Shown in pieces: positions 1-9,328 of a stretch of 41,181 bases of DNA. The translations under genes and the position numbers were made by a program. The DNA lies in contig JACMLU010000017.1 in NCBI GenBank assembly GCA_014379405.1, positions 1 to 41,181 on the forward strand, given 5' to 3'. This DNA is from Flavobacterium sp. (GTDB taxonomy: Bacteria; Bacteroidota; Bacteroidia; Flavobacteriales; Flavobacteriaceae). Position 1 is the first letter of the stretch. Each line of letters starts with the position of its first letter. The notes beneath the pieces were generated by a model. The model made no database searches and had not been told where the DNA came from. It worked only from the letters and a program-made list of their open reading frames with translations.

Positions 1-3000
1 TTGCAACTTTAACAGCTATAAGCGTCAACGCAGATGCAGGAGTTTGTACTTATGCTAGTTCTCAATTAACCGCTCCTACTGCTTCAGATAATTGTACCAC
101 AGTTACCGTAACACGTTCACCAGCTAGTTTGGTAAAAGGACTAAACACGGTAACTTGGACGACAACAGATGCAGCTGGTTTAACAGCTACTTCAACTCAA
201 TCGGTAACAGTAATAGATAATCAAATTCCAACTATAACTTGTCCAGCAAATAAAACTGCTAACACCAATGCTGATGGTACTGGAAACTGTACCACTACAG
301 TTTCTTTGGGAACTCCAACAGCTACTGACAATTGTACCACAGCAGGCAACTTTACTTTTATTGCTAAAGTGGGAGGATCTGTCATAAACCCTGCTACTTA
401 TTTATTTGGAACAGGAACAACCACTGTTGTATGGACTGCCACTGACCAAGCTGGAAATGTATCTGTTCCCTGCAACCAAACCGTAACGGTAACTGACAAT
501 GAAGCACCCTTAATAACTTGTCCTGGCAATATCACAACAGCAAAAACATCAAACGATGGAACTGGAAACTGTACAACAACAGTAGTCCTAGGAAGTCCAA
601 CGGTATCTGATAATTGTACAGCAGTAGGTTCTTTGGTGGTAACCAATAATGCTCCATTAAATTTTCCAATTGGATTAACAGTTGTAACTTGGACTGTTAA
701 AGACGCAGTAAATAACACAACTACATGTACTCAAAATGTATCGGTAACAGATGATGAGAATCCATCAATAACTGCTCCAGCAAATATAAACACAACAACT
801 GATATTGCCTGTACTGCAACTAGTGTTGCTCTAGGAACACCAATAACAGCAGATAACTGTTCCGTTGCAAGTGTAACTAATAATCATGCATCAACAACAT
901 ATCCTTTAGGAACTACAACTGTAATTTGGACTGTAACTGATGGTTCTGGAAGAACAGCAACAGCAAATCAAACAGTTACAGTAAAAGACACAACTAACCC
1001 TACTTTAACACAAGGAGCAAATCAATCTGCTTTTACGGCGGCTGGAACTTGTACTGCTTCCGTAGCTATACTTGATGCCGGTTTTGCCGACAATTGTTCT
1101 GGTTCAACTATTGCTTATACTTTGAGTGGAGCAACAGTAAAAGCATTAACTGCTGGACAAGTTGGAACTTATACTTTTAATAAAGGAATTACAACTATAA
1201 CTTATACGGTATCAGATGCCGCAACACCTCCTAATACATTTACTGGCAGTAAAACAGTTACAGTAACCGATAATGTAAAACCAGTTGCACCTGCTCTTTC
1301 AACCATAACTGCTCAATGCAATATAACAGTGCCTTTTCCAGTAGCTACAGACAATTGTGATGGTCCCATAACCGCTACAACGAGTGACAATAGAACTTTT
1401 AGCACACAAGGAAATGGCGCTATAATTTGGTCTTTTAAAGACAGTAGTAATAACGAAACAATTGTAACTCAAAATGTAGTTATTGATGACACTATAGCCC
1501 CTGTACCAACTACAGCCAGTTTATCAGCTGTAAATATTACAAATTGCCAAATAGACTCATTAACCCCGCCTACTGCAAATGATAATTGTAAAGGTGTTAT
1601 TAATGGCACAACTACAACTCCATTCCCTATAACTACAATAGGCACAACGGTTATTACTTGGACTTATAATGATGGCAACGGAAATAGTTCCACTCAAACC
1701 CAAAATGTCAATTTGACAAAACCAGCAATTTCTGGAGGTAGTTTATTAGGTTATGTTTCTGGTTTGACTCCTGCAGCAACTCCTAGTGAAAATATTGCCA
1801 TCACTTCATGCCCTGATGATATAAACCCCATAACAATAAATTTATCAGGAGAAATAGGCACAATTGTTCGTTGGGAAAAATTTGAAGCTGGAGATACGGC
1901 TTGGAGCGTCATTGCCAATACTACCAATTCATATAGTATGCTTTTTGATTACAGCAACACCAAATCCACCTTATTTAGAGTACTGGTACAAGTAGGAAAC
2001 TGTACCGTATATTCAAATATGGTCAATGTACATGCCATTCCTCCTGACGTGCCGCCAATTTTAGATCAAAGTTTATTTACTATTTGTCTCAATGATTCCG
2101 TTTCATTAATTGCTCGCAACGGATATACTTCTACCGTGGCAGTAGGAGATGGTGGTGATTTTAACGAAGGACAATTCCCTAACAAATTTGATCCCACACA
2201 ATGGAAAATTGACAATGTAGTAGCAGGAACGGCCTGGACTGCAGCTGCAAATAATACTAAAGTCAATAATTGGACAGGAACAAATGATGCCAAAAATGTA
2301 GGCACACTCTATATAATAAAATATGATAATGGAACCCAAGGCAAGAAATTTGGAATGGCTCATGGTAATTACAATAGTGCTGATTATATTTCTAGGTTTG
2401 GCGTAGGCCCAACAACCTTGGAAACACCAATATTTAGTCTTGTGGGACTACAAACTGCTTCAGTTGACTTTGATCAAGCTTTTAATCTGCACGCAGGAGA
2501 TTATGCAAAATTAGAGTTATCATTAGATGGTGGCGCAACTTATACTATCACCTTGCAAGAATTAATTGGAAAAAATCCTCCATTAACATGGGATTGGCAG
2601 AATCATTCTCCTTCTACTGCCAGTTCCTACAAGTTTGCAAACGACAACTCGACTTTTGACATATCAGATTATATTGGAAATGACAACGTAAGGGTAAAAT
2701 GGACCTTTTTTGGAACAACCGATGAAAGTGTCTGGGCAATTGATAATATTGCCATTCCAGTAAAACCTTACAGTGATGAAATAGAGTGGACAGATGGATT
2801 GGGTAACCCAGGAGAATATATAGTACAAGGCAATTTAGAAGTTGCATATACATTTGTTCCTTCGGCACCAGGCGTGCACCAATATGGAGCAACAAATCTA
2901 ATTAACGGATGTAGAGCTTACGATCCAGATGGTACAGCTCTAGCTACTGTAAAAGTAAATTATGCTTATGCAGGACAAGCACAGGGATATACCAATGCAG

Positions 3001-6000
3001 AGTGCGGAGAAAGGACGGTTAGCCTTAATGCGTACGACAATACGAAATCAGCTGATTTAAATAAAGCCAATGGAGCATACCCATTGGCACTGAATACTTT
3101 TAGTGATGATCCTGGAACTATGGCAACAGGAACCTGGTCTGTTGTTACTGCTTCAAATGCATGTGGAACTTATAGTTTTTCTAATGTTTCAAGTCCCACC
3201 TCAACCTTTTCAGGAGATGAAGGAGTTTACACTTTAAGATGGAAACTGGATGTTTCTGGTTGTTACAGCGATGTTCAAGTAACATTGACCAGTTGCAAAG
3301 TAATCGATTTTGATGGTGTTAACGATTATATTTCTTTTAAAGATAATTATGGATTGGGTAATGCCTTCAGTATAGAAGTTTGGGTAAAACCAGATCCACA
3401 ACCAGCAAGTCCTCCAAGTAACATTCAAACCATTATATCCAAACGAAATGCTAACAGTCTTGTGAATGGTTATGACTTAAGACTTGTTGGAAGCACGCTA
3501 TCATTTAATTGGAATAATGGTAGCCAAATAACCTCTCCTTTCCCATTAACTACCAGTAGATGGTATCATGTTGCCGTTACCTATACTACCGGAATTTACA
3601 GATTATATGTTGATGGAATTGAAGTCATAAACGCAGCCGGTTCTGCGCCAATAAGTAATGGTTTTACTTGTTTGGCAGGAGCAATGGATCAAACGGGAAA
3701 CCCTCCCAACAAACCTGTAAATCATTTTTCAGGATGGATGGATGAATTAAGAATTTGGAATGTAGGTTTAAGTTCCGACCATGTTCGACAAATGATGAAT
3801 CAACAAATTACCAATAATGGTACTGCCGTTAGAGGAGAAATTATACCTATTGACATCAATGGTCCCGATGCCAATACTGATGGAATTGACGACCAGCCAT
3901 TACTATGGTCAAATCTAAATGGTTATTACCGTATGGACTTCATTACTTGTGGGTATCTTAAACCTTTTGGTGGAAAAGGCGTTGATGGCCAGTTAAGAAA
4001 TATTACGAGTTCACAAGAGCAAACCGCTCCTTTACCTTATGTTTCAATAAGAGATGGTAATTGGACAGATAGAGGTGCTGGGACTACTCCTTGGATATAT
4101 GGCGATTCTGTTTGGGATTATCCTAATAGCACTGGCTACAATGGAACTCAAATTGATTGGAATATTGTACAGACATCACACAATATAAACTCTGGAGATA
4201 AAGATATAACCATATTAGGATTAGTTTCAACTGCTGGTAAATTAACCATTGCCGACCCAATAGTTACTTCCCCTATCGAAAAAAATGATGGTCAAGCACT
4301 ATGGATTACTCATTATTTAAAATTGAACGGAAATATAGATTTGATAGGAGAATCCCAATTATTAGAAAAAAGATATGGTATCTATAATTCATCCGATGTC
4401 TTTACAACTACCCAATACAGCGAAAGTATTTTAGATGTCTCTAGTTCTGGTTTTATTAAACGAGATCAACAAGGAAAGAAAAACAGTTATAATTACAATT
4501 ATTGGACATCTCCTGTTAGTACCATTCAGGCAGGTTCAAATAATATGCCTTATACAATTAAAAATGTTTTGAAAGATGGTACAAATTCTGCACTACCAAA
4601 AACAATTAATTTTGGTACTACCTTTGATTTTGCTGATTCAGCATTGTCAAGTCCAATAAAATTAACTGATCGTTGGATATGGTCTTATAATTCATTAATT
4701 GTCAACGGTGCTGATTGGGATAATTATTATCAATGGAATCACATTACAAGTAGCGGTACTCTTCAAGTAGGAGAAGCTTATACAATGAAAGGATCTGGTG
4801 GGGTTTACCCTATTACGGACATACAAAACTATTCCTTTATTGGAAAACCAAACTCTGGAACAATTTCACTAAACCTTGCAAAAGACAATAGTTATTTGGT
4901 AGGTAACCCTTATCCTTCCGCATTGGATGCAGATGAATTCATTAAGGATAATCTTAAAGATTGTTTGGGTTGTAGAGCCACTGTAAATAAATTTAGCGGA
5001 GCACTCTATTTTTGGGATCACTTTGGGCTATCAAACAATCATAATTTAGCGGAATATCAAGGTGGATATGCTACTTATACTATGATGGGAGGCGTTGTAG
5101 GAATTAACGACAGCCCTTTAAACCTAAATAACAATGCTAATGGTTCAAATAAACCAAAAAGATTTATACCAATAGGCCAAGGATTTTTTATTGACGGCTA
5201 TTTAGATACTGAACTTTCAGGCCCACAATTCCCAACAGTAGTTGATGGCGGCACCATAATTTTCAAAAATAACCAGCGTGCCTTTAAAAAAGAAAATCCT
5301 ACAAGTTCTGTCTTTATGAAAACAAGAGCGCCAAAAAAAGCCATCGTAACGAAACCAAAAATTAGATTGGGCTTCGATTCATCCGTTGGTGCTCACAGAC
5401 AACTTTTAGTCGGTGCAGATCCAAACACAACCGATCAATTTGACATAGGATATGATGCTCTTATGTATGACACAAATGAAAATGATTTGTATTGGAAAAT
5501 TAGCGAAAGTCAATTTGTGATTCAAGGAGTTCCCGATTTTAACACTGACCGAAATATTCCTTTAGGTATAGCTGTTGCAAATGAAGGTCAAGTAACCATA
5601 AAAATTGATGAACTAGAAGATGTACCTTCCAATACCAAAATTTATTTACACGATAGTGAAACAGGAATTTATCACGACCTTAAAAACAGTAATTTTAAAA
5701 CAACTCTTGCTGTAGGAAACTACGACAATCGCTTCTCGTTGACATTTGAAAGTCTTAAGACAGAGACCTCACTAGACGTTGCTGAAAATGATTCAAATGA
5801 TGGAATTATTGTCTTATACTCCAACAATTATAAAATATTAATAATCAAAAACAACATTCCTGATTCAACGGTAAACACAGTATCACTTTACAATATGTTA
5901 GGTCAATTAATTACAAATTGGGATGTTAAAGACAAGGAACAAACCAATATCCAGATCCCAATCAAAAATATGTCTTCTGGAATTTATATTGTAAAAATCA

Positions 6001-6044
6001 AAACTTCGAAAGGCGAAAGCAGCAAAAAAATAATTGTAAATTAA
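1..6044 (+). CDS. Giant HYR/LamG surface protein with T9SS C-terminal signal (5' partial)
   Basis: The frame is open from base 3, so the gene begins upstream; the TTG near base 129 is internal and not a start. Bases 1 to about 1720 encode six or seven HYR-type immunoglobulin-like modules of roughly 80-95 residues, each with a PxITCP-like opening, a DNC motif and a closing VTVTD strand. Next come Ig-like and jelly-roll-like segments. A LamG/concanavalin-type domain starts near base 3300 (VIDFDGVNDYISF) and runs to about 3790. The last 80 residues form a type A T9SS sorting domain (NMLGQLI, SGIYIVKI, final KKIIVN). The protein should cross the outer membrane by the type IX system and be surface-attached or released, probably for adhesion or glycan binding. 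HYR modules are adhesive in other proteins; the ligand here is unknown. The family is clear, the exact role is inference. Confidence 0.9.
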   Translation, partial: ATLTAISVNADAGVCTYASSQLTAPTASDNCTTVTVTRSPASLVKGLNTVTWTTTDAAGLTATSTQSVTVIDNQIPTITCPANKTANTNADGTGNCTTTVSLGTPTATDNCTTAGNFTFIAKVGGSVINPATYLFGTGTTTVVWTATDQAGNVSVPCNQTVTVTDNEAPLITCPGNITTAKTSNDGTGNCTTTVVLGSPTVSDNCTAVGSLVVTNNAPLNFPIGLTVVTWTVKDAVNNTTTCTQNVSVTDDENPSITAPANINTTTDIACTATSVALGTPITADNCSVASVTNNHASTTYPLGTTTVIWTVTDGSGRTATANQTVTVKDTTNPTLTQGANQSAFTAAGTCTASVAILDAGFADNCSGSTIAYTLSGATVKALTAGQVGTYTFNKGITTITYTVSDAATPPNTFTGSKTVTVTDNVKPVAPALSTITAQCNITVPFPVATDNCDGPITATTSDNRTFSTQGNGAIIWSFKDSSNNETIVTQNVVIDDTIAPVPTTASLSAVNITNCQIDSLTPPTANDNCKGVINGTTTTPFPITTIGTTVITWTYNDGNGNSSTQTQNVNLTKPAISGGSLLGYVSGLTPAATPSENIAITSCPDDINPITINLSGEIGTIVRWEKFEAGDTAWSVIANTTNSYSMLFDYSNTKSTLFRVLVQVGNCTVYSNMVNVHAIPPDVPPILDQSLFTICLNDSVSLIARNGYTSTVAVGDGGDFNEGQFPNKFDPTQWKIDNVVAGTAWTAAANNTKVNNWTGTNDAKNVGTLYIIKYDNGTQGKKFGMAHGNYNSADYISRFGVGPTTLETPIFSLVGLQTASVDFDQAFNLHAGDYAKLELSLDGGATYTITLQELIGKNPPLTWDWQNHSPSTASSYKFANDNSTFDISDYIGNDNVRVKWTFFGTTDESVWAIDNIAIPVKPYSDEIEWTDGLGNPGEYIVQGNLEVAYTFVPSAPGVHQYGATNLINGCRAYDPDGTALATVKVNYAYAGQAQGYTNAECGERTVSLNAYDNTKSADLNKANGAYPLALNTFSDDPGTMATGTWSVVTASNACGTYSFSNVSSPTSTFSGDEGVYTLRWKLDVSGCYSDVQVTLTSCKVIDFDGVNDYISFKDNYGLGNAFSIEVWVKPDPQPASPPSNIQTIISKRNANSLVNGYDLRLVGSTLSFNWNNGSQITSPFPLTTSRWYHVAVTYTTGIYRLYVDGIEVINAAGSAPISNGFTCLAGAMDQTGNPPNKPVNHFSGWMDELRIWNVGLSSDHVRQMMNQQITNNGTAVRGEIIPIDINGPDANTDGIDDQPLLWSNLNGYYRMDFITCGYLKPFGGKGVDGQLRNITSSQEQTAPLPYVSIRDGNWTDRGAGTTPWIYGDSVWDYPNSTGYNGTQIDWNIVQTSHNINSGDKDITILGLVSTAGKLTIADPIVTSPIEKNDGQALWITHYLKLNGNIDLIGESQLLEKRYGIYNSSDVFTTTQYSESILDVSSSGFIKRDQQGKKNSYNYNYWTSPVSTIQAGSNNMPYTIKNVLKDGTNSALPKTINFGTTFDFADSALSSPIKLTDRWIWSYNSLIVNGADWDNYYQWNHITSSGTLQVGEAYTMKGSGGVYPITDIQNYSFIGKPNSGTISLNLAKDNSYLVGNPYPSALDADEFIKDNLKDCLGCRATVNKFSGALYFWDHFGLSNNHNLAEYQGGYATYTMMGGVVGINDSPLNLNNNANGSNKPKRFIPIGQGFFIDGYLDTELSGPQFPTVVDGGTIIFKNNQRAFKKENPTSSVFMKTRAPKKAIVTKPKIRLGFDSSVGAHRQLLVGADPNTTDQFDIGYDALMYDTNENDLYWKISESQFVIQGVPDFNTDRNIPLGIAVANEGQVTIKIDELEDVPSNTKIYLHDSETGIYHDLKNSNFKTTLAVGNYDNRFSLTFESLKTETSLDVAENDSNDGIIVLYSNNYKILIIKNNIPDSTVNTVSLYNMLGQLITNWDVKDKEQTNIQIPIKNMSSGIYIVKIKTSKGESSKKIIVN

Positions 6045-6102
6045 CCTGGTTTATTAAGGAAAGATTAACTTGTTTTCGGGTTTTAGCAAGAAGAATTCTT
6101 TT

Positions 6103-6110
6103 TATATTTG
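6103..6110 (+). promoter_or_regulatory. -7 promoter box (TATATTTG)
   Basis: This is a perfect match to the Bacteroidota -7 consensus TAnnTTTG, 62 bases before the ATA start of the small Cys-rich gene. No TTG is seen at the usual distance upstream, so it is supported by the -7 box only. Confidence 0.4.
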
Positions 6111-6172
6111 CGTTTAAATTTTGAAATAATTCAAAAACAAAATCTATAATTAAACATTAAAATTTTAAAATA

Positions 6173-6409
6173 ATAAAAAAAATACTTATTGCAATAGCCG
6201 TCGTTTTGTTCTCAATCAATGTTGGGGCACAAGACACAAAATCTATAACTAAAACAACTCCAAAAAAAGAATCTTGCAGTGCAATAGCTATGACCGCTGA
6301 AGAAATTACAAAGTGTAAAGAAAAATGCAAAGCAGAAGGAAAAGAATGTACAGCAGGTGAAATGACTAAATGTAAAACAGCAGAAAAAAGTTGTTGCGCA
6401 AAAAAATAA
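6173..6409 (+). CDS. Small exported Cys-rich protein with apparent ATA start
   Basis: The reading frame encodes a 78-residue protein whose first 21 residues form a clean signal peptide (KKILIAIAVVLFSINVGAQ, cleavage after AQ). The mature part is short, Lys-rich and carries nine cysteines, several in CxxxC-like spacing (TKCKEKCKAEGKEC) and a final SCCAKK, which suggests metal binding or disulfides. There is no ATG: the codon where the signal peptide should begin is ATA (6173-6175, with another ATA just before it), and a stop lies at 6158-6160. A TTG at 6206 would remove most of the signal peptide and is unlikely. Either ATA initiates weakly, the start has mutated, or the base is an assembly error. 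The protein family is not named. A terminator follows. Confidence 0.6.
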   Translation: MKKILIAIAVVLFSINVGAQDTKSITKTTPKKESCSAIAMTAEEITKCKEKCKAEGKECTAGEMTKCKTAEKSCCAKK

Positions 6410-6430
6410 GAATCAAACCTTTCACAAACA

Positions 6431-6459
6431 AAAACGTTCCCGAGAAATCAGGACGTTTT
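6431..6459. terminator. Bidirectional terminator between the Cys-rich gene and hisS
   Basis: Arms AAAACGTTCC (6431-6440) and GGACGTTTT (6451-6459) pair with one bulge around a 10-base loop. It sits between convergent genes. T-rich sequence follows on the minus strand, so it serves hisS best. Confidence 0.6.
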
Positions 6460-6479
6460 CATTTATATCAAACCGATGT

Positions 6480-7850
6480 TTATTGCAATGCCACTTTTAA
6501 GCCTTCAAAATCAAGCAACACTTGTTCCCCAGAAATTAAATTCTTTAAGGCAAATTTCCCCTCATTCATTTCTGATTCTCCAACGATTACCGCAAACGGA
6601 ATTCCACGTTTATCGGCGTGCTGAAACTGTTTCCCAACCTTTACATTATCAGGATACAATTCTACTTTTACTCCAAAACTGCGCAATTTTGTGATGGCTT
6701 TCATTGAATAAAAAGCTTCTTTTTCGCCATAATTAATAAACAAGGCTTTTGACGTTGAAGTCACTGTTTCAGGAAATAAATTCAATTCTTCGATGACCAA
6801 ATAAATTCGATCCAAACCAAAAGAAATCCCTACTCCGCTCATATCTTTTAATCCAAAAATCCCCGTCAAATCATCGTATCTCCCGCCACCACCAATGGAA
6901 CCCATTGAAACCGTTTTTGGCGCAGCCACTTCAAAAATAGCGCCTGTATAATAATTCAATCCACGAGCCAAGGTCACGTCCAAATCTAAAACGGCTTTAT
7001 TCAAACCCAAATTGGTCACGTTGTCACAAATAAATCGCAACTCCTCTACTCCTTTCAATCCTTCTTGAGATTCAGCCAACAAAGCCGAAAGTTTTTCTAT
7101 TTTCTCTGAAATGCTTCCCGTAAAATTAAATAATGGTTGTACTTTTTCTATCGCTGATTCGGCAATACCTTTTTCAATCATTTCTTTTTTTACGCCGTCC
7201 TCGCCTATTTTGTCGAGTTTATCCAAAGCCACCGTAAAATCTATTAATTTATCTTTTGCTCCAATAACTTCTGCAATTCCCGAAAGAATTTTTCGGTTAT
7301 TGATTTTAATGGTTACCCCTTCCAATCCCAATTGGGTAAAAACCGAATCGTACAATTGCACCAATTCTACTTCTTGCCATAAGGATTTTGACCCCACTAC
7401 ATCGGCATCACATTGAAAAAACTCTCTAAATCGCCCTTTCTGCGGACGATCGGCACGCCAAACTGGTTGAATTTGGTATCTTTTAAATGGAAACTCAATC
7501 TCGCTTTGGTGTTGTACCACATATCTTGCAAAAGGAACGGTCAAATCATAACGCAAAGCTTTCTCGGAAATCTTACCAGTTAATTGTTTAGAGTTTATGG
7601 TTTGTAGTTGTTCAGGCGAAACTTTATCTAAAAAATCTCCCGAATTCAAAATCTTAAAAATCAATCGATCGCCTTCTTCTCCGTATTTTCCCATCAGGGT
7701 TTCGGAGTTTTCGAACGAAGGAGTTTCTATGGGTTGAAAACCAAATTTCTCGAAATTACTTTTTATGGTTGCTATAATATATTGACGTTTTGCCACCTCA
7801 GCTGGTGAAAAATCTCTTGTTCCTTTTGGAATGCTTGGTTTCTGAGCCAT
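6480..7850 (-). CDS. hisS: Histidyl-tRNA synthetase
   Basis: This cytoplasmic class II aminoacyl-tRNA synthetase of 456 aa charges tRNA-His with histidine. Motif 2 is visible as [13 protein letters not shown]. The histidine-binding signature reads ARGLNYYTG, followed by GGGGRYDDL, and motif 3 is [11 protein letters not shown]. The C-terminal anticodon-binding domain covers roughly the last 95 residues. Length and N-terminus ([14 protein letters not shown]) match flavobacterial HisRS, so the ATG start is secure. It is monocistronic on the minus strand, with a terminator after it and a heptad repeat array directly before its start. Confidence 0.97.
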   Translation of the reverse strand: MAQKPSIPKGTRDFSPAEVAKRQYIIATIKSNFEKFGFQPIETPSFENSETLMGKYGEEGDRLIFKILNSGDFLDKVSPEQLQTINSKQLTGKISEKALRYDLTVPFARYVVQHQSEIEFPFKRYQIQPVWRADRPQKGRFREFFQCDADVVGSKSLWQEVELVQLYDSVFTQLGLEGVTIKINNRKILSGIAEVIGAKDKLIDFTVALDKLDKIGEDGVKKEMIEKGIAESAIEKVQPLFNFTGSISEKIEKLSALLAESQEGLKGVEELRFICDNVTNLGLNKAVLDLDVTLARGLNYYTGAIFEVAAPKTVSMGSIGGGGRYDDLTGIFGLKDMSGVGISFGLDRIYLVIEELNLFPETVTSTSKALFINYGEKEAFYSMKAITKLRSFGVKVELYPDNVKVGKQFQHADKRGIPFAVIVGESEMNEGKFALKNLISGEQVLLDFEGLKVALQ

Positions 7851-7857
7851 TTTTTAA

Positions 7858-7946
7858 AGTTAGAAGTTTAGGAGTTGAAAGCTGGGAGTTTGAAGCTTGG
7901 AGTATAAAAATCCATCTCCCTACTTCCATCTTCCTACTTCAGATTG
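7858..7946. repeat. Degenerate heptad arrays in opposite orientations upstream of hisS
   Basis: Bases 7858-7906 split into seven 7-mers (AGTTAGA, AGTTTAG, GAGTTGA, AAGCTGG, GAGTTTG, AAGCTTG, GAGTATA). Bases 7912-7946 split into five more whose reverse complements (CAATCTG, AAGTAGG, AAGATGG, AAGTAGG, GAGATGG) follow the same pattern. The two arrays face each other and can pair partly. Confidence 0.7.
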
Positions 7947-8030
7947 CAAATATCTTGTTTTTAAAATAAATATCCCATCTTCTAAAGCAAACTTGTAACA
8001 AAAATTGTAATTTCGTGTCAAATAGGCACT

Positions 8031-9272
8031 ATGTTTAAATTATTCCGAGAAAACGTCCGAATTGCTACAGGTTCCATCAGAACCCAACTGTTGCGCACCA
8101 TTCTCACCGTGTTAATTATTGCTATTGGAATTACAGCTTTGGTAGGAATCCTAACAGTAGTTTCGGCTTTGGAAAACACATTGTCCTCTGATTTTGCTTC
8201 GATGGGAGCCAATACGTTCAACATCAATCAATACGAAAACAATTCACGACGACGTGGTGGCAGGGAAAGGGAAATTATAAATCCCATCATTTCTTATCCA
8301 GAAGTTGTGGCTTTCAAAAACAAATACAAATATCCATTTACCGAAACTTCAGTATCATTTACGGCCACTTCAACAGCCGAAATCAAATACGAATCCACTA
8401 AAACCGATCCCGAAAACTCGATTGTTGGCGTTGACGAATATTTTATGACCAATTCTGGTTTAGAAACCAGTTCTGGAAGGAATTTCACCGGATTCGATAT
8501 CCAAAACAACACCTATAATTGCATCGTAGGTTCCGATTTTCAAAAAGGATTATTAAAAGACGTAAACCCAATAGACAAAATAATTTCGATTCGTGGTGCC
8601 AAGTTTAAAGTAATTGGTGTACTGAAAGAAAAAGGCTCCACCTTTGGCAACAGCCAAGATTTAAGAGTTTTAATTCCTATTCAGGTGGCACGTTCTATGT
8701 TTACTGCACCCAATATCAATTACACGATAAGCGTAATGGTTAATCAAAAAGAAATGCTGGATCAAGCCATTGACGATGCCAATAACACGATGCGAAGAGT
8801 TCGGAAATTGAGCCCAGTAAAAGACAATAATTTTGCCGTCGTAAGAAGCGATGATTTGATTAATAGAATTCTCAGTATTACACAATATCTAGGAATTGCC
8901 TCTTGGGTCATTGGCATCATCACAGTTCTCGGATCGTCTATTGCCTTGATGAACATTATGATAGTTTCGGTAACAGAACGCACCCGCGAAATCGGTGTTC
9001 GAAAAGCATTGGGAGCCAAAAAAAGCACCATAGCATTCCAATTTTTCATAGAAACTTTACTTATTGGTCAACTCGGCGGTTTGGCGGGGATTATTTTCGG
9101 AATCTCAATAGGTTTTGCCTTGGCAACAGCAATGGATTTTGCCTTTGTAATTCCTTGGGGAGCCATTATGTCGGCATTTATTACCAGTTTTGCCGTGGCA
9201 ATAGTTTCTGGGTTGTATCCAGCCATCAAAGCTTCGAAATTAGATCCAATTGAGGCGTTGCGATACGAGTAG
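8031..9272 (+). CDS. MacB/FtsX-type ABC transporter permease
   Basis: The 413-aa inner-membrane protein has a MacB layout. There is a cytoplasmic N-terminus and TM1 at about residues 22-46 (TILTVLIIAIGITALVGIL). A large periplasmic domain follows to about residue 280. Three C-terminal helices at about 290-312, 340-362 and 375-400 make up the FtsX domain, with the family motif ERTREIGVRKALGAKK between helices. Such permeases pair with an ATPase in lipoprotein handling, peptide or antibiotic export, or mechanotransmission. No ATPase gene lies next to it, so its partner must be encoded elsewhere and the substrate is unknown. Its TAG stop touches a heptad repeat array that reaches the prmC stop. 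Confidence 0.9.
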   Translation: MFKLFRENVRIATGSIRTQLLRTILTVLIIAIGITALVGILTVVSALENTLSSDFASMGANTFNINQYENNSRRRGGREREIINPIISYPEVVAFKNKYKYPFTETSVSFTATSTAEIKYESTKTDPENSIVGVDEYFMTNSGLETSSGRNFTGFDIQNNTYNCIVGSDFQKGLLKDVNPIDKIISIRGAKFKVIGVLKEKGSTFGNSQDLRVLIPIQVARSMFTAPNINYTISVMVNQKEMLDQAIDDANNTMRRVRKLSPVKDNNFAVVRSDDLINRILSITQYLGIASWVIGIITVLGSSIALMNIMIVSVTERTREIGVRKALGAKKSTIAFQFFIETLLIGQLGGLAGIIFGISIGFALATAMDFAFVIPWGAIMSAFITSFAVAIVSGLYPAIKASKLDPIEALRYE

Positions 9273-9328
9273 GTTTACGATGTAGGATATTTGATATATT
9301 ATAAATCAAATATCGTATTTCTTAAATC
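9272..9328. repeat. Converging heptad arrays joining two convergent stop codons
   Basis: Plus-strand 7-mers GGTTTAC, GATGTAG, GATATTT and GATATAT (9272-9299), one central base, then four 7-mers read on the minus strand as GATTTAA, GAAATAC, GATATTT and GATTTAT (9328-9301). The array begins at the last base of the permease stop and ends inside the prmC TAA stop. Its centre forms a hairpin with 10-bp arms (9286-9295 and 9305-9314), which may also act as a terminator for both genes. Confidence 0.7.

Noticed and set aside
1..1720. HYR modules as a DNA tandem repeat or CRISPR-like array
   Set aside because: The repeats are protein-level modules of about 250 bases with diverged DNA, and there are no short identical repeats with spacers.
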